This document shows, one piece after another, positions 45,959 through 54,755 of a stretch of DNA of 64,000 nt. Under the pieces are notes generated by a model, which did not search any database, had not been told where the DNA came from, and was given only the letters and a program-made list of their open reading frames with translations. The stretch comes from Planktomarina sp. (GTDB lineage Bacteria; Pseudomonadota; Alphaproteobacteria; Rhodobacterales; Rhodobacteraceae), in NCBI GenBank assembly GCA_022425445.1, contig JAKMFM010000168.1, positions 1-64,000 on the forward strand, in the 5' to 3' direction. Position 1 is the first letter of the stretch, and each line of letters opens with the position of its first letter. Made by a program: the position numbers and the translations under genes.

Positions 45959-47326
45959 CTAGGCCACTTCAAGGAACACTTTCTTCAAAGCCGCTTCCAG
46001 CTTTTCAAACATCTCGTCAATATGGCTTTCGGTGAAGATGAACGCCGGGCATAATACGATGGACTGTCCCAAAGGCCGACAGATCAACCCGTGATCGGTG
46101 CAGCTGTTCGCTATGCGCTCACTGACAGATAATTCTGCGGCAAAGGGGGTTTTGCTGTCCTTATCTTGCACAGCCTCCAAAGCTCCCATCAAGCCCTTAC
46201 CTCTTGCCTCACCAATATTTGGGTTCTCAAGGAGCCGCTGCATATGTGCCTCGAAATAGGGAGTCAGGCGGCGTACATTTTCAGCAAGCCCTTCATTCAA
46301 GATGACATCAATGGCTTTCAAAGCAATTGCAGAGCCGACCGGATGGCCTGATGCGGTGAACCCATGCGGGAATTCCTCAATTGCCTCTGAGGCTGCTTGC
46401 AAGCGCTGGGTTAATTGCGGGCCTAGAATGACGGCCCCCATTGGGAAATATCCAGCCGTGAGGTTTTTGGAGCTGATAATGGCATCGGGAACAAATTCAT
46501 AGGCCTCGCAGCCCCAAGTATGCCCGGTGCGCCCAAAACCGCAAATCACCTCATCGGAAATCAACGGGATCCCATATTTTTTCAAAATGGGCTGTAGCGC
46601 TTGAAAGTATCCCTCTGGCGGTGGAATGACCCCACCTGCGCCCAGAACCGGTTCTGCGAAGAACCCGGCAATCGTGTCTGCGCCCTCACGCAAGATCATC
46701 TCTTCCAATTCTGCCGCAAGCCGGGCAGTAAACTGCGCCTCTGTCTCGCCAGGCCGGCCCTCTCGCCAGAAATGCGGGCAGGTCAAATGCAAAAAGCCCG
46801 GCAAGGGCAGGCCGAAGACCGCGTTATAGGGTTTGCCGGTCATTGAGGCTGATACCGCCGTGACGCCGTGGTAGGCATTCTTGCGTGTAATAATTTTGCG
46901 CCGCTGACTATGGCCTTCAGAGCCGTGCAAAAACCAAAGCATTTTGACCATCGTGTCGTTGGCTTCAGAGCCAGAGTTGGTGTAAAACACCTTGCCGGTC
47001 TCGAAGGGCGAGACCTCAATCAGCTTTTCCGATAGCATTACGGTTTGGTCGGACATGCGGCCGAAGAAGGCGTGATAGCCGGGAAAGCGATCATATTGAC
47101 CCTTGGCGGCCTGCGCGAGACCGGCATGATCAAATCCGGCCACCATATTCCAAAGTCCGGAGTTGGCGTCTAAAAATTGCTGGCCATGCACATCAAAAAC
47201 ATAGGGGCCGCGGCCGTGGGTGAGTACGGTCGCGCCGCGATTTTCAATCGTTGGTAAATCGGTGAAGCCATAGAAGGAGTGGGCGTCTGCCCGTGCTTCC
47301 CAGCTGTTGGGAGATTGGTCTTTCAT
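45959..47326 (-). CDS. Class III (omega-type) aminotransferase of the amine cluster
   Basis: PLP-dependent transaminase of 455 residues, closest in appearance to the putrescine/beta-alanine/taurine:pyruvate group (SpuC, PydD2). Visible are G-S-E-A-N-D near residue 125, the D-E-V-I-C-G-F-G-R-T-G loop near 255 and the PLP lysine in S-S-K-N-L-T-A-G-Y-F-P near residue 284. ATG 47326 is used. The 64 further in-frame codons upstream look non-coding and contain hairpins. As the last gene of the cluster it probably removes the amino group from the imported amine or from the released product (for example GABA). Confidence 0.88.
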   Translation of the reverse strand: MKDQSPNSWEARADAHSFYGFTDLPTIENRGATVLTHGRGPYVFDVHGQQFLDANSGLWNMVAGFDHAGLAQAAKGQYDRFPGYHAFFGRMSDQTVMLSEKLIEVSPFETGKVFYTNSGSEANDTMVKMLWFLHGSEGHSQRRKIITRKNAYHGVTAVSASMTGKPYNAVFGLPLPGFLHLTCPHFWREGRPGETEAQFTARLAAELEEMILREGADTIAGFFAEPVLGAGGVIPPPEGYFQALQPILKKYGIPLISDEVICGFGRTGHTWGCEAYEFVPDAIISSKNLTAGYFPMGAVILGPQLTQRLQAASEAIEEFPHGFTASGHPVGSAIALKAIDVILNEGLAENVRRLTPYFEAHMQRLLENPNIGEARGKGLMGALEAVQDKDSKTPFAAELSVSERIANSCTDHGLICRPLGQSIVLCPAFIFTESHIDEMFEKLEAALKKVFLEVA

Positions 47327-47524
47327 TGGGGGACCTTTATGTATGGGGGGCCGGGGTTCGGGCCGCCGGCTTGGAAACAATAGGCCTTTAGAGTTAAGGC
47401 CGGCTGAAAATCGTGCCGCGAGTTTCGGGCGGCGCGCCCGCCCAAGCCCAAGTGCCATTGCCCACGCCGAACCAGCCGGTGGCAGGCACGGATTTTGGGG
47501 TGAATCTGCAAGGGGCAACCTGTG
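47327..47524 (-). other. Hairpin-rich gap between the oxidase and aminotransferase genes
   Basis: This 198-base intercistronic stretch holds at least two inverted repeats: GGCCTT/AAGGCC around TAGAGTT near 47382-47400, and an almost palindromic GC-rich segment near 47424-47447. It has no stop codons in the aminotransferase frame but reads as low-complexity Arg/Pro-rich peptide, so I treat it as non-coding, probably for RNA processing or reduced read-through. Confidence 0.45.
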
Positions 47525-48829
47525 TCATAGGCCAAGCGTATCGCGCAGAGCGAACCATGTCATCGCTAAAGTCATGATTGGGCCACGCAGGCTTTGCCCA
47601 CCGGGAAAGGAAGGAGTGGGAAGTTGCGACAGAAGGTCAAAGCGCTCGGCATTTCCGGCGATTGTTTCTGCCAAGACCTGCCCTGCGAATCCCGCCAGGG
47701 CCACCCCATGCCCTGAATAGCCCGAAGCGGTGAGCTGTTGCGGCCCAACACGGGCAAAGAGCGGAAGACGCCGTGTCGTGATCCCCAGCGTTCCGCCCCA
47801 AGCATGGGTCAGCGGCACATCGGCCAGCTGCGGAAAAATTTCACACAGGGGCTTGTGGACCTTGGCAAAAATATCCTTGGGAAACCTTGCGCCATAGCTT
47901 TCGCCACCGCCAAAAATCAGTCGATTGTCATGGCTGAGGCGGTAGTAATTGAGCACGAACCGATTATCTGCCACAGCGATGGGTTTGCGCAAAACCTCTT
48001 GCGGCCGGTCCAGCGGTGCCGTGGCCACCAGAAAGTTATTGATCGGCATGACCTTGGCCGCCTGGCTCGGGTTGAGGCTGCTGTGATAGCCGTTGGTGGC
48101 ATGGATGACATAGTCGGCGCGCAATTGGCCCTTGGCGGTGTGCACGAGGCTCGGCGGGCCGTCTTGCACCGAAACCGCAGCGCTTTGCTCAAAAATGCGC
48201 GCTCCCACAGCTTCAGCTGCATTGGCCAGACCCAGCGCGTAGCGCAGCGGATGCAAATGCCCTGCGCCCCAATCTATGATCCCGCCTGCATAGCGCGGAG
48301 ATTTTATGAGATCTGCGAGATCAATCTTGCTGAGGCACTCTATCTCTTCATAGCCATAATGCCGGGCCAGATAATCCGCCTTTGCGTGGCTGCTGGCTCG
48401 GTCTCTTGCACTGAAATCTGCTTCGGCGACCCCAGATTGATAGCCAGCCTCTGGCGCATGTTGCGCCACCAAGTCTTGCGTCAAAGATTTGGCGGCCTGC
48501 GCCATATCCCAAAGCTGATGGGCCGCATCATGGCCCAATGTCTTTTCAAGCGTTTGTTGGTCTTGGTTATATCCTGAACCGACCTGCCCGCCGTTGCGGC
48601 CCGAGGCGCCAAAGCCGACCCGATGGGCATCCAGCACGATCACATTATAGCCCTTTTGCGCCAAATGCAGCGCGCAAGACAATCCGGTGAAACCTGCACC
48701 AATGACGCAGACGTCACAGGATATCACATCCGTCAGTGCCGGGCGCACCGGATGTTCTTGGATGCTTTGGGCATACCAGCTGGCGGGATAGCTTCCTGCT
48801 TGATCGTTGACATAGAGAAAATCAGACAT
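47525..48829 (-). CDS. puuB: FAD-dependent amine oxidase, gamma-glutamylputrescine oxidase type
   Basis: DAO-superfamily flavoprotein of 434 residues with the dinucleotide motif V-I-G-A-G-F-T-G-L-S near residue 43, followed by G-F-G-A-S-G-R-N-G-G-Q-V near 73 as in PuuB/OrdL. The C-terminal W-G-G-T-L-G-I-T and G-Y-S-G-H-G-V complete the family pattern. PuuB oxidises gamma-glutamyl-putrescine to the aldehyde. Its start overlaps the end of the GS-like gene by eight bases. The exact amine is inferred from context. Confidence 0.88.
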   Translation of the reverse strand: MSDFLYVNDQAGSYPASWYAQSIQEHPVRPALTDVISCDVCVIGAGFTGLSCALHLAQKGYNVIVLDAHRVGFGASGRNGGQVGSGYNQDQQTLEKTLGHDAAHQLWDMAQAAKSLTQDLVAQHAPEAGYQSGVAEADFSARDRASSHAKADYLARHYGYEEIECLSKIDLADLIKSPRYAGGIIDWGAGHLHPLRYALGLANAAEAVGARIFEQSAAVSVQDGPPSLVHTAKGQLRADYVIHATNGYHSSLNPSQAAKVMPINNFLVATAPLDRPQEVLRKPIAVADNRFVLNYYRLSHDNRLIFGGGESYGARFPKDIFAKVHKPLCEIFPQLADVPLTHAWGGTLGITTRRLPLFARVGPQQLTASGYSGHGVALAGFAGQVLAETIAGNAERFDLLSQLPTPSFPGGQSLRGPIMTLAMTWFALRDTLGL

Positions 48830-50174
48830 TCAACAACAGATGCTCGCGCTCCCAAGTGGATATAACTTGTAAAAACTCGCTATATTCCGTGCGTTTCACG
48901 ATCGAATAGACGCGGGCAAATTCGGGATCAAGCACCTCATGCAGCCGCTTAGCATCATCAAAAATATCCATAGCCGTGAAGAGGTCATAGGGGATCGCCT
49001 CCTCGCTGTCATAGGCATCACCACGATATTGCTTGTCAGGGCGCTCCTGATCTTCAAGCCCCAGATAGCAACAGGCCAGAGAGGCGGCAATGCCAAGGTA
49101 GGGATTGCAATCCATGCCGGCCAGGCGGTTTTCGATCCTGCGGGCCTTGGGTGATGACAGGGGGATGCGAATTCCAGTGGTGCGATTGTCCCGGGCCCAT
49201 TCGAGATTGATCGGGGCGGCGTGATCTTTGACGTAGCGCCGATAGCTGTTCACATAGGGTGCCAGGATGGCAATGACCGACGGCAGATGATTTTGCAGCC
49301 CGGCGATCATATGGTAAAATACATCGGTTTCACCGCCCTGTGGGCCGACAAAAATATTCTCTCCCTCTGCATCCAAAAACGAGTGATGAATGTGCATGGC
49401 GGAGCCGGGTTCATCGGCGATGGGTTTGGCCATGAACGTAGCAAAACAATCGTGCTTTAAGGCCGCTTCGCGGATCAGACGCTTGAAGAAGAACACTTCA
49501 TCGGCGAGTTTTACCGGATCGCCATGGCGCAAATTAATCTCCACCTGACCTGCGCCGCCCTCTTGGGTAATGCCGTCAATTTCGAAGCCTTGGGCCTCGG
49601 CAAAGTCATAAATATCGTCGATAACTGGGCCATATTCATCAACAGCCGACAGCGAATAGGCTTGATGCGCCGCCGCTGGCCGTCCTGAGCGCCCCATCAT
49701 GGGCACAATCGGTTGGGCCGGATCTGTATTGCGGGCGACAAGAAAAAATTCCATCTCTGGGGCAACCACAGGCTCAAGCCCCTTGTCGCGAAACAATTGA
49801 ACCACCCGCTTGAGGACATTGCGCGGCGCGGTTGGTATCGGCGCACCATCGCGATCATAGGCATCATGAATGACCTGTAAGGTGGCATCGGTGGCCCAGG
49901 GCGCTGCGGTGGCGGTGTCGAGATCGGGCCGCAGCGTCATATCAGGCTCCACCCAACCTTCGTCGCCCGCAGCTTCCGCCCATTCGCCCGTAAGAGTTTG
50001 CAGGTAAATAGAGTTGGGCAGGTAGAAATGCTCTTGTTTGGCAAATTTTGATGCCGGAACAGCTTTGCCGCGCGCCACGCCTGGAAAATCAGAGATGATG
50101 CATTCAACCTCATCCAATTGCCGCTCGCCAATATAGGCTTTGGCACTGTCCGGTAGGCTGTCTTTCCAACTCAT
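48822..50174 (-). CDS. puuA: Glutamine-synthetase-like gamma-glutamyl-amine ligase (PuuA type)
   Basis: ATP-dependent ligase of 450 residues joining glutamate to an amine. The GS catalytic barrel is clear: E-M-E-F-F near residue 140, E-I-N-L-R-H near 213, H-I-H-H-S-F near 262, and N-R-T-T-G-I-R-I-P followed by E-N-R-L-A-G near 330-350. The N-terminal domain is the shortened form seen in PuuA-like proteins rather than GlnA. ATGA overlap with the amidotransferase gene upstream. Substrate could be putrescine, another diamine or a monoamine. Confidence 0.88.
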   Translation of the reverse strand: MSWKDSLPDSAKAYIGERQLDEVECIISDFPGVARGKAVPASKFAKQEHFYLPNSIYLQTLTGEWAEAAGDEGWVEPDMTLRPDLDTATAAPWATDATLQVIHDAYDRDGAPIPTAPRNVLKRVVQLFRDKGLEPVVAPEMEFFLVARNTDPAQPIVPMMGRSGRPAAAHQAYSLSAVDEYGPVIDDIYDFAEAQGFEIDGITQEGGAGQVEINLRHGDPVKLADEVFFFKRLIREAALKHDCFATFMAKPIADEPGSAMHIHHSFLDAEGENIFVGPQGGETDVFYHMIAGLQNHLPSVIAILAPYVNSYRRYVKDHAAPINLEWARDNRTTGIRIPLSSPKARRIENRLAGMDCNPYLGIAASLACCYLGLEDQERPDKQYRGDAYDSEEAIPYDLFTAMDIFDDAKRLHEVLDPEFARVYSIVKRTEYSEFLQVISTWEREHLLLNV

Positions 50175-50872
50175 GATGATATCTCCGCTCTATATTCACC
50201 TTTGAGGAAGGCGGCTATATCCGCAGCAATTGCGGAATTCTGGATCGGCACATGGCGCAATTGATCGGCGCGTTGCATCACGGCGGCGGGATAGGCTGGG
50301 CTTGAGCGTCGCGATTTTACATAATCATCGAAAACTGGATTGCTAAACTCAGGGTGGGGTTGCACCGTGAAGGCTTTTTCACCGTAGAGCAGCGCCGCAA
50401 ATTGACAAAACGGGCTGCTGCCGATGACCTGTGCTTCTGGAGGTAGGGCCGTGACTTGATCTTGGTGCCAAGCATTCAACGTCACCGAACCGTGGCCATT
50501 AAAGCTGTAATCATGTCGGCCAATAGCCCAGCCGCCTTCAAACTTCTCCACATGCCCCCCCAGCGCTTGCGCAATGATCTGATGGCCAAAGCAAATACCG
50601 ACCATGGGGCGCGCGCTGGCGTAGATTTCGCGAATTAAATCGCTCAAAGGGGGGATGAAAGCATGATCCTCATAGGCGCCATGTTTGGAGCCGGAAATCA
50701 ACCAGCCATCTGCCGCGTCAACGGTGGTGGGAAATTCTCCATCCACCACGTTCCAGGTTTGGAAGGTGAAATCATAGCCTTGAAACAAAGCGGCAAACAT
50801 AGCGTCAAAATCGCCGTGCTGGGCACGTACCTCATCGGGCGCATGGCCACATTGTAAAATGCCGATCAGCAT
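50171..50872 (-). CDS. Class I glutamine amidotransferase-like hydrolase
   Basis: A 233-residue protein of the triad amidotransferase fold: nucleophile Cys in G-I-C-F-G-H-Q near residue 93 and the H-x-E pair in Q-P-H-P-E-F near residue 174. It resembles the GMP-synthase-like amidotransferases rather than classical PuuD, but its position between two gamma-glutamyl ligase genes suggests that it hydrolyses the gamma-glutamyl intermediate. It starts 60 bases after the second ligase gene. Confidence 0.82.
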   Translation of the reverse strand: MLIGILQCGHAPDEVRAQHGDFDAMFAALFQGYDFTFQTWNVVDGEFPTTVDAADGWLISGSKHGAYEDHAFIPPLSDLIREIYASARPMVGICFGHQIIAQALGGHVEKFEGGWAIGRHDYSFNGHGSVTLNAWHQDQVTALPPEAQVIGSSPFCQFAALLYGEKAFTVQPHPEFSNPVFDDYVKSRRSSPAYPAAVMQRADQLRHVPIQNSAIAADIAAFLKGEYRAEISS

Positions 50873-50932
50873 TGGAACCTCTTGTAGAACATGCGTACCC
50901 TATGCAGGTTCCGCAGGTTTGAAAAGACCTGT

Positions 50933-52210
50933 TTAGGCCGCATCAATTAGGGCCATAAGGGCATCATGATCCGAAAGTTTGTTAAACAGATCGCGCTCTT
51001 GTGATTTTGTGGCTGCGAGATTTTCCAAAATGAGAGGGGGCATGAATTGTTTGAGGAGCGGCGCCTCAAGCCCCTCAATCGCTGCCGAAAGATCAGGCAG
51101 CAGCCCAGGCAAATGTGCGGGGTGCTCATAGGCATTGCCCTCAATCGGAGCGGGCGGAACGGCTTTGCGTTCAATACCCTCTAAAGCGGCGCCGAAAATG
51201 GCGGCGAACAACAAATAAGGGTTGGCATCACCGCCTGCGACGCGATGTTCAATCCGCCGAGCCGCTTCTGGACCGCTGGGAATGCGCAGCGCTACGGTGC
51301 GGTTTTCATAGCCCCAGGTGGCGGCGGTCGGAGCATGGGCGCCAGCTACGAAACGCTCAAAACTATTGGTGTAGGGGGCGAACAACAGCGTGCTAGCCTC
51401 GAAGGCTTCGAGGCAGCCTGCGACTGCGGACTGCAACATTGTTTGGTTACATAAGATGTTCTCACCCGCCTGATTGATAACTGAGAAATGCGTATGCAGC
51501 CCGTTGCCACTCTCTTGAGAAAAGGGTTTGGCCATGAAGGTTGCGGCCATGCCGTGATTGCGTGCGGTGCCCTTGATCAATTCTTTAAGCAAAATGACAT
51601 GATCGGCGATGTGAAGCGCTGGGCCATGGGTCATTGTGACTTCGAACTGCCCAACGCCGGCTTCGGTCGTGATGGTTAAATCACCAAGCCCCATGAGCTT
51701 CGCCCCATTGGTGATATCGTTGAAGAAAAGATCGAATCCATCCAATTCCCGCAGAGACAAAATTTCTGTTCCGGTCAACCTGCGACCGGTTTTGGGGTTC
51801 ACGGGGGGAACGAGATTGCCGCCATCTTCGAGTAAGAAAAATTCAAGCTCGCAGGCAGCAATGACCTGCCAGCCATGACGGGCGTACCGGTCCAAAACAT
51901 TGCTTAAAGCGATGCGCGGGTCGCCTTCAAATGGGGCGCCGTCTTCCTTGTGCATCACTCGCAGGTCCAATTCTGCCGCGCCTGCCACCCAAGGCAGAGG
52001 TATAAGCTCACGGCCCGCCGGCACCATAACGCCATCTTGATCGCCGGAGTCAAACACAAGCGGCGAATGTTCGATATCTGCGCCGAACACATCAATATTG
52101 AGGACGGAAAGCGGCATACGCATTTGCTTGCCGCTTTGGGTTTTCGGGACGCGTTTGCCGCGTAATTGACCATTGAGATCAACAGCTGCGACACGAAGGG
52201 ATTCACTCAT
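50933..52210 (-). CDS. Second glutamine-synthetase-like ligase of the cluster
   Basis: A 425-residue GS-fold ligase different from the 48822 gene: shorter N-terminus (V-D-L-N-G-Q-L-R-G-K-R), C-E-L-E-F-F near residue 120, H-T-H-F-S-V near 242 and N-R-T-V-A-L-R-I-P near 305. The ATGA overlap with the permease gene ties it to the transporter. Two paralogous ligases in one operon suggest two amines or two steps. The real acceptor is unknown. Confidence 0.85.
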   Translation of the reverse strand: MSESLRVAAVDLNGQLRGKRVPKTQSGKQMRMPLSVLNIDVFGADIEHSPLVFDSGDQDGVMVPAGRELIPLPWVAGAAELDLRVMHKEDGAPFEGDPRIALSNVLDRYARHGWQVIAACELEFFLLEDGGNLVPPVNPKTGRRLTGTEILSLRELDGFDLFFNDITNGAKLMGLGDLTITTEAGVGQFEVTMTHGPALHIADHVILLKELIKGTARNHGMAATFMAKPFSQESGNGLHTHFSVINQAGENILCNQTMLQSAVAGCLEAFEASTLLFAPYTNSFERFVAGAHAPTAATWGYENRTVALRIPSGPEAARRIEHRVAGGDANPYLLFAAIFGAALEGIERKAVPPAPIEGNAYEHPAHLPGLLPDLSAAIEGLEAPLLKQFMPPLILENLAATKSQERDLFNKLSDHDALMALIDAA

Positions 52211-53010
52211 CTTATGACCTGTGGCCTATACCGAAGTTTTGGGCACGCTTGACTTGGAAGATGTCGATTGAGACGCGCGTTGACAAGGCCAAAAATGCCG
52301 ATGATCACCAAAGTGAGCAGGATGAAGTAAAAGGCCAAGATGGGATAGGCGATGAATGGGTTGAACGTCTTATCTGCGAAATAGCTGGCGTAATAGAGGG
52401 CATCGCCGCGTTGTTGCCAGGCTGGAAAGCCTGAGAAGAATACCAAGGTCGTCGCATGAAACAGAAAGATTGCCTCATTGGTATAGGCCGGCCAAGCCAG
52501 ACGCAGGCTGGTGGGCCAGATCACGCGGCGAAAGCGTGACCAGCCCGTCAGGCCATAGGCATCGGCGGCCTCGACCTCCCCATTGGGCACTGAGCGCAAC
52601 GCGCCGTAAAATATTTCGGCAGAATAGGCGGCGGTGTTGAGGATCAGCACCAAGAGCGCTCCAAATTGCGCCGCAGTCAGCCAAGGCAGAAGGCCTTGCT
52701 GCTTGAGGCGTAGAAAGATGAAATAGGCCAAGAAAAATTGGATAAACAACGGAGATCCGCGGAAAATCAGAATAAACCATTCGGCCGGCCGGCGCAGCAT
52801 GGCGCGGGGGCTGGCCTTGGCGAGCGCCATCGCATTGGCAATGAAAAACCCGATCAAAAGTGCCAAAGCTCCGAAGTAGATGTTCCAAATGAGGCCCGAG
52901 CCGATCAAGGTGAAATGTTGGCAGAGGGTGAAATCAGACTTGGGCAGCAGGCGTTCGCCATAGCCCAAAGAGCGCAGCCCATAGTCCAAAATGGTTTGCT
53001 GGCAGCTCAT
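52207..53010 (-). CDS. Polar amino-acid ABC transporter permease, HisM family
   Basis: Inner-membrane permease of 267 residues with about five membrane segments and the EAA loop (E-A-A-D-A-Y-G-L-T-G-W near residue 160). It forms the channel with the preceding permease. Both gene borders are ATGA overlaps (with the upstream permease and the downstream ligase), so it is tightly co-translated. Confidence 0.9.
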   Translation of the reverse strand: MSCQQTILDYGLRSLGYGERLLPKSDFTLCQHFTLIGSGLIWNIYFGALALLIGFFIANAMALAKASPRAMLRRPAEWFILIFRGSPLFIQFFLAYFIFLRLKQQGLLPWLTAAQFGALLVLILNTAAYSAEIFYGALRSVPNGEVEAADAYGLTGWSRFRRVIWPTSLRLAWPAYTNEAIFLFHATTLVFFSGFPAWQQRGDALYYASYFADKTFNPFIAYPILAFYFILLTLVIIGIFGLVNARLNRHLPSQACPKLRYRPQVIR

Positions 53011-53792
53011 GGGCGCGCTCCCAATGTGCCTTGCCCATGGGTGAGGCGCTTCATCACGCGCTCGAGCACAATTTCAGAGACTTTGGTAAAGACGAGGTAA
53101 AAGGCCAATAGAAACAGAAAATACTGCATACGCCAATCGCCATGGGGATAGGCCGAGAATTTCGCCTGTTTTGTGCCGCCCAATTCACGCGCCCAGTAGA
53201 CGACATCTTCTACGCCTAGCAAAAACAACAAAGGTGTGGCTTTGATCAAGACCATCCAAAGATTAGACAGCCCGGGCAGGGCATAGACCCACATTTGCGG
53301 CACCAGAATGCGCCAAAATACCTGTGCGGGCCGCATACCATAGGCCTGTGCCGTTTCTATCTGGGCTTGGGGCACAGCGCGCATTGCGCCGAAAAGAACA
53401 TTCGCGGCAAAGGCTCCAAAGACGATTGCGAAGGTCAGAACCGCGGTAAAAAACCCGTAAATCTCATGCACATATTGCGGAGAAGTGCCCAAGGGCAGCT
53501 TGGCAGCAGCGCAGACGACAAAATCATTGCCTTGGCGAATAGGCGCGGTCCAATCGGGGCAAAGGGCTTGGTGGCGCAGCCATTCGAACCCCTGATCTAA
53601 AGCGATGACGAAAAATAGGAAAAAAGCGATGTCGGGCACGCCGCGCACGGCGGAGATATAGGTTTTGCCGACCAGTCGTAGTGGCAAGAGCCGGGCGCGG
53701 GCCAGGGTGGCGCCGCCAAAGCCAAACACAAGCGCCGTGGGTGCGGTGACAGCCAAAAGGATGAGCACAGTTGCGAAGGATTGGTAAAACAA
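53007..53792 (-). CDS. Polar amino-acid ABC transporter permease, HisQ family (start uncertain)
   Basis: Partner permease with the EAA loop (I-E-T-A-Q-A-Y-G-M-R-P near residue 150). The given start, TTG 53792, is only the first standard start codon in the frame; it has no ribosome site. Translation of the same frame upstream gives a family-like N-terminus containing S-Y-C-S-D-P-S, then W-L-S-C-Y-L-T-T-G-K-H, up to an ATA codon at 53873. A GAAGGT site is nine bases before that ATA. The gene therefore probably begins at 53873 with a non-standard codon (288 residues). It overlaps the next permease gene by ATGA. Confidence 0.82.
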   Translation of the reverse strand: MFYQSFATVLILLAVTAPTALVFGFGGATLARARLLPLRLVGKTYISAVRGVPDIAFFLFFVIALDQGFEWLRHQALCPDWTAPIRQGNDFVVCAAAKLPLGTSPQYVHEIYGFFTAVLTFAIVFGAFAANVLFGAMRAVPQAQIETAQAYGMRPAQVFWRILVPQMWVYALPGLSNLWMVLIKATPLLFLLGVEDVVYWARELGGTKQAKFSAYPHGDWRMQYFLFLLAFYLVFTKVSEIVLERVMKRLTHGQGTLGARP

Positions 53793-53935
53793 CAGGTGCT
53801 TGCCCGTGGTCAGATAGCAGCTGAGCCAAGGCAGGCTGGTGAGGAGGCTTGGATCTGAACAATAGCTAAATATCGGACTGGGACCTTCAGTTTGGCATCG
53901 GCTGGCCTGTTTCGGGGGTTGTTTTTTCTAAAGCT

Positions 53936-54001
53936 GCAGCGCCGTCTCATACGGCGGCGTTATGGCGCAATGGGGGCGAGGATGAACCCCGCCCCAAAAC
54001 T
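53936..54001 (-). terminator. Two hairpins between binding-protein and permease genes
   Basis: Downstream of the binding-protein stop, minus strand, GGGGCG pairs with CGCCCC (about 53974-53996). A second hairpin with a CGCCGT/ACGGCG stem follows (about 53942-53959). Neither is followed by a good T-run, so they more likely protect the binding-protein mRNA end or cause partial termination. Confidence 0.5.
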
Positions 54002-54008
54002 TCGCCAG

Positions 54009-54722
54009 TTAGAATTGTTCGCCAACGCCCCATTTGGCGATCAGGGCGTTCAATGAGCCATCCGATTTCATAGAGCCAATGGCTGCGTCAAATTTGCCGC
54101 GCAGCTCTGCATCGGACTCGCGGAGCCCCATGCCAACGCCGCCACCGATCAACTCTTGTTGCTCCAAAAGCACCAGGTCGGCATCGCCCTCTGCCACGGG
54201 GGCGAGATAGGATTTATCAGCCAAGACTGCATCGGCTTCACCATTTTTCACGGCCGCAACGGTTTCTTCAGGGGTTGAAAATTCCACAAGCGTGGCGCCA
54301 GAGGTGGCCACAAAGCTGGCTTGAATGGTGTTGGTTTGCGCGGCGATCACAGCGCGAGAAAGATCCACATCAGCTGAGAGCGCCATATAGGCGGAAGGAT
54401 CAGGTTGGGTGTAGTTCTGCGTGAAGTCTATCACCTCGTCACGCTCTGCTGTGATCGACATGCCAGCGATGATGGTGTCGTAGTTGCCGGACACAAGGTT
54501 TGGTATGATGCTGTCCCAGTCGTTCACAACCCATTCGCAGGTCAGCTTGGCGCGCGTGCAGAGCTCATCGCCCAATTCACGCTCGAAACCGTCAACTTCG
54601 CCAGCATCGTTGATGAAGTTATAGGGGGGGTAAGCACCTTCGGTGCCCATCCGGATTGTATCGGCAAAAGACATGCCAGCGGTCAGTGCCAAAGTGGCGG
54701 TGGTCAAGATCAGCTTGTTCAT
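54009..54722 (-). CDS. Polar amino-acid-type ABC solute-binding protein
   Basis: Periplasmic receptor of 237 residues in the lysine/arginine/ornithine-histidine family. The signal peptide of about 20 residues ends in S-F-A. The family motif G-T-E-G-A-Y-P-P-Y-N-F is near residue 26, the ligand Arg/Asp region I-I-A-G-M-S-I-T-A-E-R near 83, and A-D-A-V-L-A-D near 165. A basic amino acid or diamine-like ligand is plausible from the family and the gamma-glutamyl genes downstream, but not proven. Confidence 0.9.
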   Translation of the reverse strand: MNKLILTTATLALTAGMSFADTIRMGTEGAYPPYNFINDAGEVDGFERELGDELCTRAKLTCEWVVNDWDSIIPNLVSGNYDTIIAGMSITAERDEVIDFTQNYTQPDPSAYMALSADVDLSRAVIAAQTNTIQASFVATSGATLVEFSTPEETVAAVKNGEADAVLADKSYLAPVAEGDADLVLLEQQELIGGGVGMGLRESDAELRGKFDAAIGSMKSDGSLNALIAKWGVGEQF

Positions 54723-54755
54723 TTGTATCTCCCTAAGATATGTGGCTGAGTGTTG

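Noticed and set aside
47738..48577. 279-codon plus-strand frame inside the puuB gene
   Set aside because: Antisense to a complete flavoprotein; composition is shadow-like.
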